Notes under the pieces: generated by a model
The model's database searches: none
What the model was told of the DNA's origin: nothing
Seen by the model: the letters and a program-made list of their open reading frames with translations, nothing else
Made by a program: the position numbers and the translations under genes
Shown here: in pieces, positions 1 to 5,906 of the stretch
Numbering within the stretch: the first letter of the stretch is position 1
Layout: each line of letters starts with the position of its first letter
Assembly: GCA_022710245.1 (NCBI GenBank)
Contig: JAKLHH010000528.1
Coordinates: 1-5,906, forward strand
Length of the DNA stretch: 5,906 bases
Direction of reading: 5' to 3'
DNA from: Myxococcota bacterium
GTDB lineage: Bacteria > Myxococcota > Polyangia > GCA-2747355 > JAKLHH01

Positions 1-27
1 CGCCACCCCGAGGAGCTGGAGCGCTTC

Positions 28-1791
28 ATGCCCCGCGCGGACGCCTCCACCGCCGCATCGGGGACGGCCGCGGCGAGCGCCTGGAGCCGCGTCGGCTTCA
101 CGCGCCCCCTCGCCGGCTTCCTCACGCTCACCGCGGCGATGTTCCTCCTCTTCGCGCCCTACTACTACGTCACCAACATCCTCATCCCGAACGACGTGCA
201 GCCCTTCCCGCAGGCGAAGGGGATCTGGGACTTCGCCTGGGAGGCGCTGCAGATCGCCTGGTTCCTCTTCGACGCCGGCACCTTCGTCGCCTTCGTGAAG
301 TACTTCGCCGAGTACCGGCTGAAGGAGCCGGGCGAGGCGCTGCGCTCGGCGCAGTTCTTCGTCTGGTGGCAGATCCTCACCGGCCTCGTGCAGGTGACCC
401 TCGCCGGGCTCATCGCGACCCTGGTCCTGCCTCACACGCGCTACGGGTTCTCCTCGAGCTTCGTCATCCTGATCGCGCTCAGCCAGTACCCGGGCTTCTT
501 CAACGTGGTGACCTTCTTCTTCCAGGCCTACCAGCGCTTCGACCTCAACATCGGGCTCGACCTCCTCTCCGACTGGGTGCTCCGCTTCGGCCTGCAGATC
601 CCCTTCGTCCTGCTCTTTCGCGCCTGGGGCGCCGCCCACCCGGAGTACGGCGAGGCCTTCGGCGCCGCGATCGGGATCGGGGTCGGCTTCTACGTCTCGA
701 CCATCGTCTCCTTCGGGATCGGCGTCGTCCTCTACCGCCGCGTCGGGCTGCGGCTGACGCCGCTCTTCCTCGCGCACTTCACCCGGGAGACGGCGCTGCG
801 CATGCTCCGCTACGGCCTCAAGGTCGTCGCCGGACAGGCCTTCTTCCGCGCGGCGATGACCATCGATCGCGTGGTCATCTCGGTCTTGCTCCTCAACTAC
901 ACCGAGTGGCTCGGCATCCAGGGGCAGATCCACTACAACCTGATGTTCCTCTTCCCCATCGCCTACCGCTTCTTCGAGACCGCGATGGCCGCGCTCAGCG
1001 AGAGCCACGGCAACGGCAAGCAGCGGCTGAGCCAGTACTACCTGGTGCGCTTCCTCCAGGTGGGCTTCCTCTACACCGCGATCGGGATGAGCCTGCTCTG
1101 GGCGCTCGGGCCGAGCTTCATCCGGAGCGCGATGGACCCGCAGTGGGCGCGCGCCGCGGACTACATCGCCATCGCCGCCGGCATCGCCGTCTTCTACGCG
1201 CCCGCCTGGCTGAGCGACATGCTGCAGAAGGGCGCCGGGCGGCCCGGGCTCTTCGCCTGGGTCCTCGGCGGCGAGCAGGCGCTCCGCATCGGGCTCTTCT
1301 ACATCCTCATCCCGCGCTGGCAGTTCTTCGGCTTCTACCTCGCGCTCCTCATCACCATCGCGCTCAAGGTGGGGGTCGCCTGGACGCTCAACCACCGGCT
1401 GATCGTCAGGCTCCGCCTCTTTCCCTGGCAGATGCTGGTCGCGCCGGCGCTGGCCGGGCTCGCCAACTTCGGCGTCCTGCGGCTCGCCGACCACGCGCTC
1501 GCGCTCTCCGGCCGCTGGCAGGTGATCGGGTTCTTCTTCGCCGCCAGCCTGGTCTCCTTCTTCATCTGCTTCTTCGTCTGCGGGCTCGCCGGCGGCTTCG
1601 ACCGGCCGCTCGCCGTCGAGCTCGACGAGGCCTCGCGGATGACCGGCGTGCTGCGCCCGCTGACCCGCTGCTTCTACTGGGCGGCGCGCGCGGGCTGGCG
1701 CCTGAGCCCGCTCCACGATCGCTTCCCCGTCACGCTCGAGCGCGAGGCGATGGCCGAGGCGCGCGAGCTGGAGCAGGGCGCGCGGGGCTGA
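28..1791 (+). CDS. MOP-superfamily polysaccharide flippase-like membrane protein (Wzx/MATE-like)
   Basis: The 587-residue protein is almost entirely hydrophobic, with about 14 predicted membrane helices (approximately residues 27-53, 70-92, 108-134, 143-168, 182-200, 210-236, 265-290, 300-322, 338-362, 376-398, 408-428, 432-455, 466-486, 498-521). That is the usual count for the MOP flippase superfamily. The segment FDAGTFVAFVKYFAEYR (81-97) matches the family pattern after helix 2 (a D/G-rich turn, then an aromatic-rich helix ending in AEYR), and YPGFFNVVTFFFQAYQRFD (154-172) matches the helix 4 pattern. Family members flip lipid-linked saccharides across the inner membrane; the substrate here cannot be told, and no glycosyltransferase is in view. 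The last 60 or so residues form a charged, probably cytoplasmic tail. ATG at 28 has GGAG six bases upstream, but the frame stays open to the window edge (nine more codons), so the true start may lie further left. The next gene converges on it, so any operon partners lie upstream. Confidence 0.88.
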   Translation: MPRADASTAASGTAAASAWSRVGFTRPLAGFLTLTAAMFLLFAPYYYVTNILIPNDVQPFPQAKGIWDFAWEALQIAWFLFDAGTFVAFVKYFAEYRLKEPGEALRSAQFFVWWQILTGLVQVTLAGLIATLVLPHTRYGFSSSFVILIALSQYPGFFNVVTFFFQAYQRFDLNIGLDLLSDWVLRFGLQIPFVLLFRAWGAAHPEYGEAFGAAIGIGVGFYVSTIVSFGIGVVLYRRVGLRLTPLFLAHFTRETALRMLRYGLKVVAGQAFFRAAMTIDRVVISVLLLNYTEWLGIQGQIHYNLMFLFPIAYRFFETAMAALSESHGNGKQRLSQYYLVRFLQVGFLYTAIGMSLLWALGPSFIRSAMDPQWARAADYIAIAAGIAVFYAPAWLSDMLQKGAGRPGLFAWVLGGEQALRIGLFYILIPRWQFFGFYLALLITIALKVGVAWTLNHRLIVRLRLFPWQMLVAPALAGLANFGVLRLADHALALSGRWQVIGFFFAASLVSFFICFFVCGLAGGFDRPLAVELDEASRMTGVLRPLTRCFYWAARAGWRLSPLHDRFPVTLEREAMAEARELEQGARG

Positions 1792-1809
1792 GCGCCCTCC
1801 GGGAGGCTG

Positions 1810-1831
1810 GCTCTCTGAGCTCCCCCTCTCT
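1810..1831 (+). terminator. weak candidate terminator hairpin after the flippase gene
   Basis: The bases GCTC-TCT-GAGC form a 4-bp stem (one G-U pair can be added at the base) about 20 bases after the flippase stop codon. A pyrimidine-rich run (tccccctctct) follows rather than a true U tract. The position between convergent genes suits a terminator, but the stem is short and Rho-dependent ending is equally possible. A second small inverted repeat, CCTCC-G-GGAGG, lies at 1796-1806 with too little loop to be convincing. Confidence 0.22.
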
Positions 1832-1874
1832 GCAGGTCTGGCGGCGTCGACCTCTCGAGGGTGGCGAGGTGCTG

Positions 1875-2993
1875 CTACAGGCCGGACATCAGCTCGCCGA
1901 TCAGCGCGGCCCGCGCGGGAAGGAGCTCGCGCAGCTCCTGCTCGTAGAGCGTGCCGCTCACGGCCGCACAGAGCGAGAGCGTCTCGGCCACATCATCGGC
2001 CAGGAGTGTGCGTGCGTACTTCGAGACGTGGAGCTGATCCTGCTCGACCGCGGCCTTCCATGATGCCCACTCGGGGGCGCTGTCCTCCCACGACGAGAAG
2101 CCCCACGCGGAGAGGCTCAGCAGATGACCCACCTCGTGGGCCAGCGCCGAGTTCAGGGTCGACTGCCTTCCCTTGCCCCAGGGTTGCGCCCAGACGGCGT
2201 GCCAGTCCAGCACGCCCATGAAGCCACCGTTTTCAACGAGCGTGGTGAGGACCTCGAGCACGGTGAGGACCGGCGTCCACCCGGGAGGGAGGGTCGCGAT
2301 CGCTGTCGCGAGCTCGGCGATGCTCGGGCAGTCCTGGAGGTCGCTCTGGCTCATCCCCGCGGCCAGGTAGACCAGGACCGTCTCACCGTGCGCCAGCAGG
2401 ACCTGGTACTCGAGCGCCGCGGCCGTGATCTCCTGCAGCCCGAAGGTGTGCGTCACCTGAACGGGGCCCTTGATCGAGGATCCCTGCGTCCGTCCTGCGT
2501 AGAGCGCGTCCGGGATGACCAGCACATCCTCCAGCCACGGCTGCTCGACGAGCAGCTGGCGTAGTGCCTTGGTCTGCGCCGCCGCGTCGGCGTGGGCAAA
2601 GTCCTCGCGGTGAACGAGCGCGGTGAGCACCTTGCGGGCCGGCACTCCGAGCACCGGGTTCGTGGCGCCGGCCAGCGAGAGCAGCTGAAGCTGCTCGGGG
2701 ATCTTCAGGCCAGGCAACCCGGCGGCGCAGGAGAGCGCGGAGAGCAGCTCCAGGATGGGCGGACGTCCCACCAGGCGCGCCTGGAGCGTGTCGAGCCTCG
2801 CCGCCACCTCGGGGGCCAGCTTTCCCTTGGTGCTGCAAGCGTCCTCGACGTGGCTGTCTGCCCGTAGCGGCGCGGAGAGGTCGCCCCCTCCGTCAGCCGT
2901 CGTCGCTGGCGAGCGCCCCGGCGCGCACGCAGCCATCCCCGCGAGAAGGAGGAGCAGGGCCCTCGGGTGATCCGCTCTCGAGGCGATGAACAT
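1875..2993 (-). CDS. predicted lipoprotein with HExxH zinc-metalloprotease motif
   Basis: I do not recognise a named family for the whole protein. Starting at the ATG ending at 2993 it has 372 residues. The N-terminus is a lipoprotein signal: a short stretch with arginines (MFIASRADHPR), a leucine-rich core, then MAAC with the lipidation cysteine at residue 23. Near the C-terminus is HEVGH (286-290, bases 2124-2138), the HExxH zinc site with two histidine ligands and a catalytic glutamate. About 47 residues further, HVSKYARTLLADDVAET (322-338) supplies a likely third ligand, Glu337, as in gluzincins of the lethal-factor type, where a serine-tyrosine-alanine stretch precedes an [E/D]-D-x-A-E motif. 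The linker has five tryptophans. Four other cysteines (53, 89, 222, 342) could form disulfides outside the cytoplasm. Predicted role: a surface or periplasmic zinc peptidase; the substrate is unknown. The frame also opens from a TTG at 3050, but ATG is preferred because it puts the signal peptide at the terminus. No good Shine-Dalgarno sequence precedes either start. The gene converges with the flippase gene and diverges from the MFS gene. Codon third positions look less uniformly G/C than in its neighbours. Confidence 0.82.
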   Translation of the reverse strand: MFIASRADHPRALLLLLAGMAACAPGRSPATTADGGGDLSAPLRADSHVEDACSTKGKLAPEVAARLDTLQARLVGRPPILELLSALSCAAGLPGLKIPEQLQLLSLAGATNPVLGVPARKVLTALVHREDFAHADAAAQTKALRQLLVEQPWLEDVLVIPDALYAGRTQGSSIKGPVQVTHTFGLQEITAAALEYQVLLAHGETVLVYLAAGMSQSDLQDCPSIAELATAIATLPPGWTPVLTVLEVLTTLVENGGFMGVLDWHAVWAQPWGKGRQSTLNSALAHEVGHLLSLSAWGFSSWEDSAPEWASWKAAVEQDQLHVSKYARTLLADDVAETLSLCAAVSGTLYEQELRELLPARAALIGELMSGL

Positions 2994-3178
2994 GGCGGAG
3001 CCCGGATGCACCTCGCGTGCCCGGTCCGCCCCGCAGGAGCCGTCCAGCAAGGACGCGGGGATGAGGGGCGCGCCGCCGTCCTCCGAGACAGCTGCGACTC
3101 AGTTTCTTGAGACCGTGGCCTCAGAAAGCAAGCGGCGTGGTCGTCCGTCCGGTCACTCCTGGCCGGAGCGCGCGCGGC

Positions 3179-3190
3179 CGAGCCCGCTCG
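3179..3190. repeat. short inverted repeat CGAGC-CC-GCTCG
   Basis: A perfect inverted repeat with 5-base arms and a 2-base centre lies about 90 bases upstream of the MFS start. It could be an operator half-site arrangement, but arms this short and GC-rich arise often by chance in DNA of this composition. Confidence 0.25.
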
Positions 3191-3213
3191 CGGAACCGGT
3201 CCCCCAAGCGTGC

Positions 3214-3224
3214 GAAAGCCTTTC
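3214..3224. repeat. short inverted repeat GAAAG-C-CTTTC
   Basis: A perfect 11-base inverted repeat with one central base and A/T-containing arms stands out in otherwise GC-rich sequence. It overlaps the tentative -35 position of the MFS promoter, where a repressor site would act. No known regulator consensus was recognised. Confidence 0.3.
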
Positions 3225-3250
3225 CCGCCTCGCCTCGGATCGGGTACGGT
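3221..3250 (+). promoter_or_regulatory. tentative promoter for the MFS transporter gene
   Basis: A TTTCCC hexamer (3221-3226) and TACGGT (3245-3250) are separated by 18 bases and lie about 30 bases before the MFS start codon. The second hexamer keeps the T-A....T skeleton of a -10 box within the local sequence GGGTACGGTACG. The match to housekeeping consensus is poor, as is common in high-GC genomes, so this rests mostly on position. Confidence 0.28.
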
Positions 3251-3267
3251 ACGCCCACACCAAGCGC

Positions 3268-3272
3268 AGGGA
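3268..3272 (+). promoter_or_regulatory. ribosome binding site deciding the MFS start
   Basis: AGGGA lies nine bases before the ATG at 3282. The longer open frame from GTG at 3210 has no comparable site and would add 24 low-complexity residues, so this site supports the ATG as the real start. Confidence 0.6.
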
Positions 3273-3281
3273 CCTGATCCC

Positions 3282-4730
3282 ATGACCGAGACCGCGCCGA
3301 AGACCAGCACCCCACCGCAGACCACGCTCGCCGACTCCAAGGCCATCCGCTGGGCCTGCCTCTTCCTGGTCTCGCTGACCATGCTCGCGGCGTACTACTT
3401 CGTCGACATGATCGCGCCGCTGCAGTCGCTCCTCGAGAAGGACTACCGCTGGAGCCCGTCGAACTACGGCTTCTTCTCCGGCTCCGAGTACATGCTCAAC
3501 GTCGCCGGCTTCCTCATCCTCTCGGGCATCATCCTCGACAAGATGGGGATCCGCTTCACCGGTCTGATGTCCTCGGCCGTGATGGTGACCGGCGCGCTGC
3601 TCAAGGCCTACGCGCTCTCGCCGACCTTCAGCTCGGGCGGCCCGGGCCACGAGCTGCTCTCCTCGTTCTGGACCTCGATGCCGGCCACCGCCAAGCTCGC
3701 CGCGCTCGGCTACGCGATCTTCGGCATCGGCGTCGAGATGTGCGGGATCACCGCCTCGCGCGCGATCGTCAAGTGGTTCACCGGACGCGAGCTCGCGCTG
3801 GCGATGGGCATGCAGCTCGCGACGGCGCGGCTCGGCGCCTCGCTCGCCTTCTTCTTCTCGGCGCCGATCGCGGGCGTGAAGGTGGTGAACGGGGTGACCA
3901 GCGGGCAGGTGCTGCGGCCGCTCTACCTCGGCCTCGCGCTGCTCACGATGGGCTTCCTCACCTTCCTCGTCTACACCTTCTTCGACCGCAAGTACGACCG
4001 GCAGACCGGCAAGGGCAAGGAGGGCGGTGACCCGACCGAGGAGTTCCACCTGAAGGACCTCGGCAAGATCATCACCAACCCGGGCTTCCTGATCATCTCG
4101 CTCCTCTGCGTCCTCTTCTACTCGGGCGTCTTCCCGTTCCTGAAGTACGCCGTCAACATGATGCAGAACAAGCTTGGGGTCAGCGCCGAGGTGGGAGGGA
4201 TGATCTCCGGGCTCCTGCCGGTGGGGACCATCGTGCTGACGCCGATCATCGGCGGCTACCTCGACGCCAAGGGCAAGGGCGCCACGCTGATGATCTTCGG
4301 CTCGGCGCTGCTCATGCTCGCGCACCTCACCTTCGCGCTGGTCCCGCTCAACATGGGGATCGCCGTGGGCTCCATCGTGGTCCTCGGGATCTCCTTCTCG
4401 CTCATCCCCGCCTCGATGTGGCCCTCGGTGCCGAAGATCGTCGAGGAGCGTTACCTCGGCTCCGCCTACGCGCTGGTCTTCTGGATCCAGAACATCGGGC
4501 TGATGTTCTTCCCCTGGCTGATCGGCGTGGTGCTCGAGGCGGTCAACCCGGGCGTGGCCGAGCGGGTCAAGGCGGGCGACGCCAGCGCGGTCTACAGCTA
4601 CACGGTGCCGATGCTGGTCTTCGCGGGTCTCGGCGCCTGCGCGGTGCTGCTCGCCTTCGCGCTCCGCGCGATCGACCGCAAGAAGGGCTACGGCCTCGAG
4701 CGCCCGAACAAGAAGAAGGCCGCGGCGTAG
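3282..4730 (+). CDS. major facilitator superfamily transporter, MFSD1-like
   Basis: From the ATG at 3282 the product is 482 residues with about 12 membrane helices (roughly 22-46, 62-84, 92-109, 139-156, 171-196, 212-234, 266-292, 301-326, 333-354, 359-381, 396-421, 439-464), the standard MFS layout. The loop between helices 2 and 3 carries an MFS motif A form, GIILDKMGIR (82-91). The symmetric loop in the second half reads GGYLDAKGKG (324-333), showing the internal duplication of the fold. Other marked stretches are KWFTGRELALAMG (164-176) at helix 5 and WPSVPKIVEE (380-389) followed by GSAYALVFWIQNIGL (393-407) at helices 10-11. The last two recall the MFSD1-type branch, whose animal member exports dipeptides from lysosomes; that substrate should not be carried over without evidence. 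A hydrophilic loop after helix 3 (about 113-136) and a charged central loop (236-265) are visible, and the tail is lysine-rich. It probably works in the inner membrane, driven by an ion gradient. The gene is read alone, divergent from the lipoprotein gene and convergent with the second transporter. Confidence 0.9.
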   Translation: MTETAPKTSTPPQTTLADSKAIRWACLFLVSLTMLAAYYFVDMIAPLQSLLEKDYRWSPSNYGFFSGSEYMLNVAGFLILSGIILDKMGIRFTGLMSSAVMVTGALLKAYALSPTFSSGGPGHELLSSFWTSMPATAKLAALGYAIFGIGVEMCGITASRAIVKWFTGRELALAMGMQLATARLGASLAFFFSAPIAGVKVVNGVTSGQVLRPLYLGLALLTMGFLTFLVYTFFDRKYDRQTGKGKEGGDPTEEFHLKDLGKIITNPGFLIISLLCVLFYSGVFPFLKYAVNMMQNKLGVSAEVGGMISGLLPVGTIVLTPIIGGYLDAKGKGATLMIFGSALLMLAHLTFALVPLNMGIAVGSIVVLGISFSLIPASMWPSVPKIVEERYLGSAYALVFWIQNIGLMFFPWLIGVVLEAVNPGVAERVKAGDASAVYSYTVPMLVFAGLGACAVLLAFALRAIDRKKGYGLERPNKKKAAA

Positions 4731-4746
4731 AGCGGGCTCACCGCTC
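4730..4746 (+). terminator. candidate terminator hairpin after the MFS gene
   Basis: GAGCGG-GCTCA-CCGCTC forms a 6-bp perfect stem with a 5-base loop, beginning at the last base of the MFS stop codon. No U tract follows, so it may only assist Rho-dependent termination or protect the 3' end. It also overlaps the stop codon of the minus-strand toxin remnant, so chance pairing in GC-rich DNA remains possible. Confidence 0.33.
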
Positions 4747-4833
4747 GCGGCTCCGCACCAGCCGCTCGAGCAGCACGTCTTCGAGATCACGGCGGCCATC
4801 GAAGACAGCCAGCACGAAGACCTCACCGTCACC
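4738..4833 (-). pseudogene. remnant of a RelE/ParE-family toxin gene (C-terminal end only)
   Basis: Read on the minus strand, this stretch encodes about 31 residues ending in a TGA stop at 4738-4740. The core GEVFVLAVFDGRRDLEDVLL followed by ERLVRSRER looks like the final beta strands and C-terminal helix of RelE/ParE-type toxins, where an acidic turn leads into a V-x-V-L-x-V strand, a G-R-R-D turn and a leucine-rich end. Such toxins are usually 85-110 residues and act by mRNA cleavage at the ribosome (RelE) or on gyrase (ParE). Here the N-terminal two thirds are absent. The frame stays open upstream into the neighbouring transporter gene, but that part has no toxin-like sequence, there is no plausible start codon with a binding site, and no antitoxin gene is next to it. 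It is therefore most likely a non-functional relic. The family call comes from pattern recognition on a short sequence and could be wrong. Confidence 0.5.
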
Positions 4834-4841
4834 CGCCCTGT

Positions 4842-5906
4842 CTAGCTCGCCCTGCCCCGACGACCCCGCCCCTCGACCAGCATCAGCGCCGCATAGCAGG
4901 CGAGCGCCGCCAGGCTGCCGCGCGCGGCCGCCTCGAAGGCGAGCGGGCCGCCGCCCCTCGCGAAGAGCCAGCCGCCGACCAGGTAGCCGGTCACCGAGCC
5001 GAGCCCGAGGGAGCCCGCCGAGATGGACTGCAGGCTGGTGCGCAGCCGCTCCGGCGCGCCGCGCTGCACCTGCTGCACCAGCGCGAGGTACCAGAGCCCG
5101 AAGGTGATCCCGTGCAGCGCCTGCAGCGCGAGGAGGAGCGCGGGCGCCCGCACCACGGCGAGGAGGTGCCAGCGCAGCCCGGCCACCACCGCCGCGCCGG
5201 CGAGGAGCGGCGCCGGGCGCCGGCCCTCGAGGAGCGGGGGCAGGGTGAACATGACCAGCACCTCGACGGCGACCGCCAGCCCCCAGGCGCGACCGACGAA
5301 GTCGTCGCCGAGGCCGAGCCGCTGGCAGTGCAGGCTGAAGAAGCCGTCGAAGATCGCGTGGGCGAAGTAGTAGGCGGCGCTGCCGGCGAGGAGGAGGAGC
5401 ATCGGCGCGCGGGCCACCTGGGCGAGCGCCTCGCCGAGGACGCCGCGCTCGCGGCGGAGCGGCGCCGAGGGCAGCAGCAGCGCGACCGCGCCCGAGGCGA
5501 GGTAGATGAGCGCGGTGACCGAGACCAGGAGCTGCGGCGAGCGGGACCCATGCAGCTGGCCGAGGCCGAAGGCGAAGAGCGCGAAGCCCACCGAGCCCCA
5601 GACCCGCACGCGGCCATAGGCGGCCTCGCGGCCCTCGAGGGCAGCGCAGGTCGCGGCGTCGGCCAGGGCGGGGATCGGCGCGCGGAAGATCGAGAAGGCG
5701 CCGAGCGCGAGGAGGCTGCCGGCGAAGCCCCAGGGCGGGAGCAGGAGCAGCGCGGCGAGCCCGGCGCCGAAGGCGGCCACCCGGAGCAGCGCGAGGCGCG
5801 CCTGCAGCGCGTCGGCGAGGGTCCCCCAGAGCGGCGGCATCAGCAGGTTGATGGTCGGGATCAGCACCATCACCCAGGAGACCTGGCGCGGGTCGAGGCC
5901 GCGGCC
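4842..5906 (-). CDS. MFS_1-like (HcaT-type) transporter, N-terminus outside window
   Basis: The frame is open to the window edge and shows 354 residues; the N-terminus with helix 1 is missing. The first visible residues, GLDPRQVSWVMVLIPTIN, match the stretch after helix 1 in this family (a Gly-Leu-x-x-x-Gln-Val turn leading into helix 2), so the ATG at 5870 or GTG at 5873 is not the real start. Numbering from the first visible codon, GTLADALQAR (28-37) is the motif A loop. YGRVRVWGSVGF (97-108), a glutamate in AVAVEVLVMF (211-220), LRW (244-246), LHGITFGLWY (264-273) and SISAGSLGLGSVTGYLVGG (294-312) follow in the order typical of HcaT/MFS_1-like proteins. Known members include the 3-phenylpropionate permease HcaT and, more distantly, LacY-like sugar:proton symporters; many are uncharacterised, so the substrate is unknown. 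About 11 helices are visible. The protein ends in a short basic tail (EGRGRRGRAS). It converges with the other MFS gene, and the toxin remnant lies immediately downstream on the same strand. Confidence 0.88.
   Translation of the reverse strand, partial: GRGLDPRQVSWVMVLIPTINLLMPPLWGTLADALQARLALLRVAAFGAGLAALLLLPPWGFAGSLLALGAFSIFRAPIPALADAATCAALEGREAAYGRVRVWGSVGFALFAFGLGQLHGSRSPQLLVSVTALIYLASGAVALLLPSAPLRRERGVLGEALAQVARAPMLLLLAGSAAYYFAHAIFDGFFSLHCQRLGLGDDFVGRAWGLAVAVEVLVMFTLPPLLEGRRPAPLLAGAAVVAGLRWHLLAVVRAPALLLALQALHGITFGLWYLALVQQVQRGAPERLRTSLQSISAGSLGLGSVTGYLVGGWLFARGGGPLAFEAAARGSLAALACYAALMLVEGRGRRGRAS

Larger units (their letters stand above)
2994..3281. other. divergent intergenic region
   Basis: These 288 bases separate the divergently read lipoprotein and MFS genes and must hold both promoters unless one lies inside a gene. 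I see no RNA gene and no believable small coding frame: the open frames crossing it are low-complexity, Arg/Ser/Pro-rich extensions of antisense frames. What can be seen are two short inverted repeats (3179-3190 and 3214-3224) and a tentative promoter plus ribosome binding site before the MFS gene. No recognisable promoter for the lipoprotein gene was found on the minus strand. Confidence 0.6.

Noticed and set aside
1811..1832. Direct repeat CTCTCTG (1811-1817 and 1826-1832) downstream of the flippase gene
   Set aside because: Seven-base pyrimidine repeat in a short convergent gap; too short and simple to indicate a target-site duplication or mobile element, and no insertion sequence lies between the copies.
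366..2063. A 565-residue plus-strand frame overlapping the flippase gene and running on past its end
   Set aside because: The translation is almost all Arg, Ala, Pro and Leu, typical of an out-of-frame reading of GC-rich DNA, and it offers no start context or motif.
3107..3135. TTGAGA at 3107 as a -35 box for the MFS gene
   Set aside because: No TATAAT-like hexamer lies 16-18 bases downstream, and it is about 170 bases from the start codon.
3210..3281. An N-terminal extension of the MFS gene from GTG at 3210
   Set aside because: The extra 24 residues are Pro/Arg/Gly-rich without function, no binding site precedes the GTG, and a good site serves the ATG at 3282.
2705..3382. A minus-strand frame across the divergent intergenic region into both flanking genes
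   Set aside because: Arg/Ser/Pro-rich with no recognisable motif; it overlaps the lipoprotein gene in a different frame and covers the MFS start. Explained by composition.
3153..4832. A 559-residue open frame on the minus strand, antisense to the whole MFSD1-like gene
   Set aside because: Its product is a low-complexity Asp/Glu/Arg/His-rich chain created by the complement of GC-biased codons. It has no domain, and the opposite strand encodes a clear transporter.
3740..5107. Arg/Ala-rich plus-strand frames overlapping the end of the MFSD1-like gene and the antisense of the right-hand gene
   Set aside because: Out-of-frame readings of two well-supported genes with low-complexity products.
4991..5617. 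A Ser/Arg/Ala-rich minus-strand frame inside the right-hand transporter gene
   Set aside because: Shadow frame of the HcaT-like gene with extreme low complexity and no independent coding signal.

Overview
This is a GC-rich chromosomal window with three complete or nearly complete genes, one gene cut by the right edge, and a short gene remnant. Codon third positions are almost always G or C, and several antisense frames are open only because of that. Base composition, an outer-membrane-type lipoprotein signal and the style of the membrane proteins suggest a Gram-negative, high-GC bacterium, possibly Myxococcota or another lineage formerly placed in Deltaproteobacteria. This is inference; there is no rRNA or marker gene to confirm it.

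Layout: (1) On the plus strand at the left edge is a 14-helix MOP-superfamily (Wzx/MATE-like) lipid-linked polysaccharide flippase-type protein. (2) Converging on it from the minus strand is a predicted secreted lipoprotein with an HExxH zinc-protease motif and a downstream glutamate motif like that of anthrax lethal factor-type gluzincins. (3) A divergent intergenic region of about 290 bases follows, with two short inverted repeats, a tentative promoter and a clear ribosome binding site. (4) It leads into a plus-strand 12-helix major facilitator transporter resembling the MFSD1 group. (5) A 111-base convergent gap follows. It holds a hairpin just after the MFS stop codon and, on the minus strand, what reads as the C-terminal end of a RelE/ParE-type toxin with no N-terminal part. 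(6) The minus-strand gene at the right edge is a second, different MFS transporter of the HcaT (MFS_1-like) group, lacking its N-terminus because the window ends.

No operon is visible: neighbouring genes alternate in strand, so each complete gene probably has its own transcription unit or belongs to a unit outside the window. Nothing ties the four proteins into one pathway beyond three of them being inner-membrane transporters. I do not see a convincing new multi-gene system. The two points most worth attention are the unrecognised lipoprotein protease and the degraded toxin fragment lying directly against the stop codon of the right-hand transporter.
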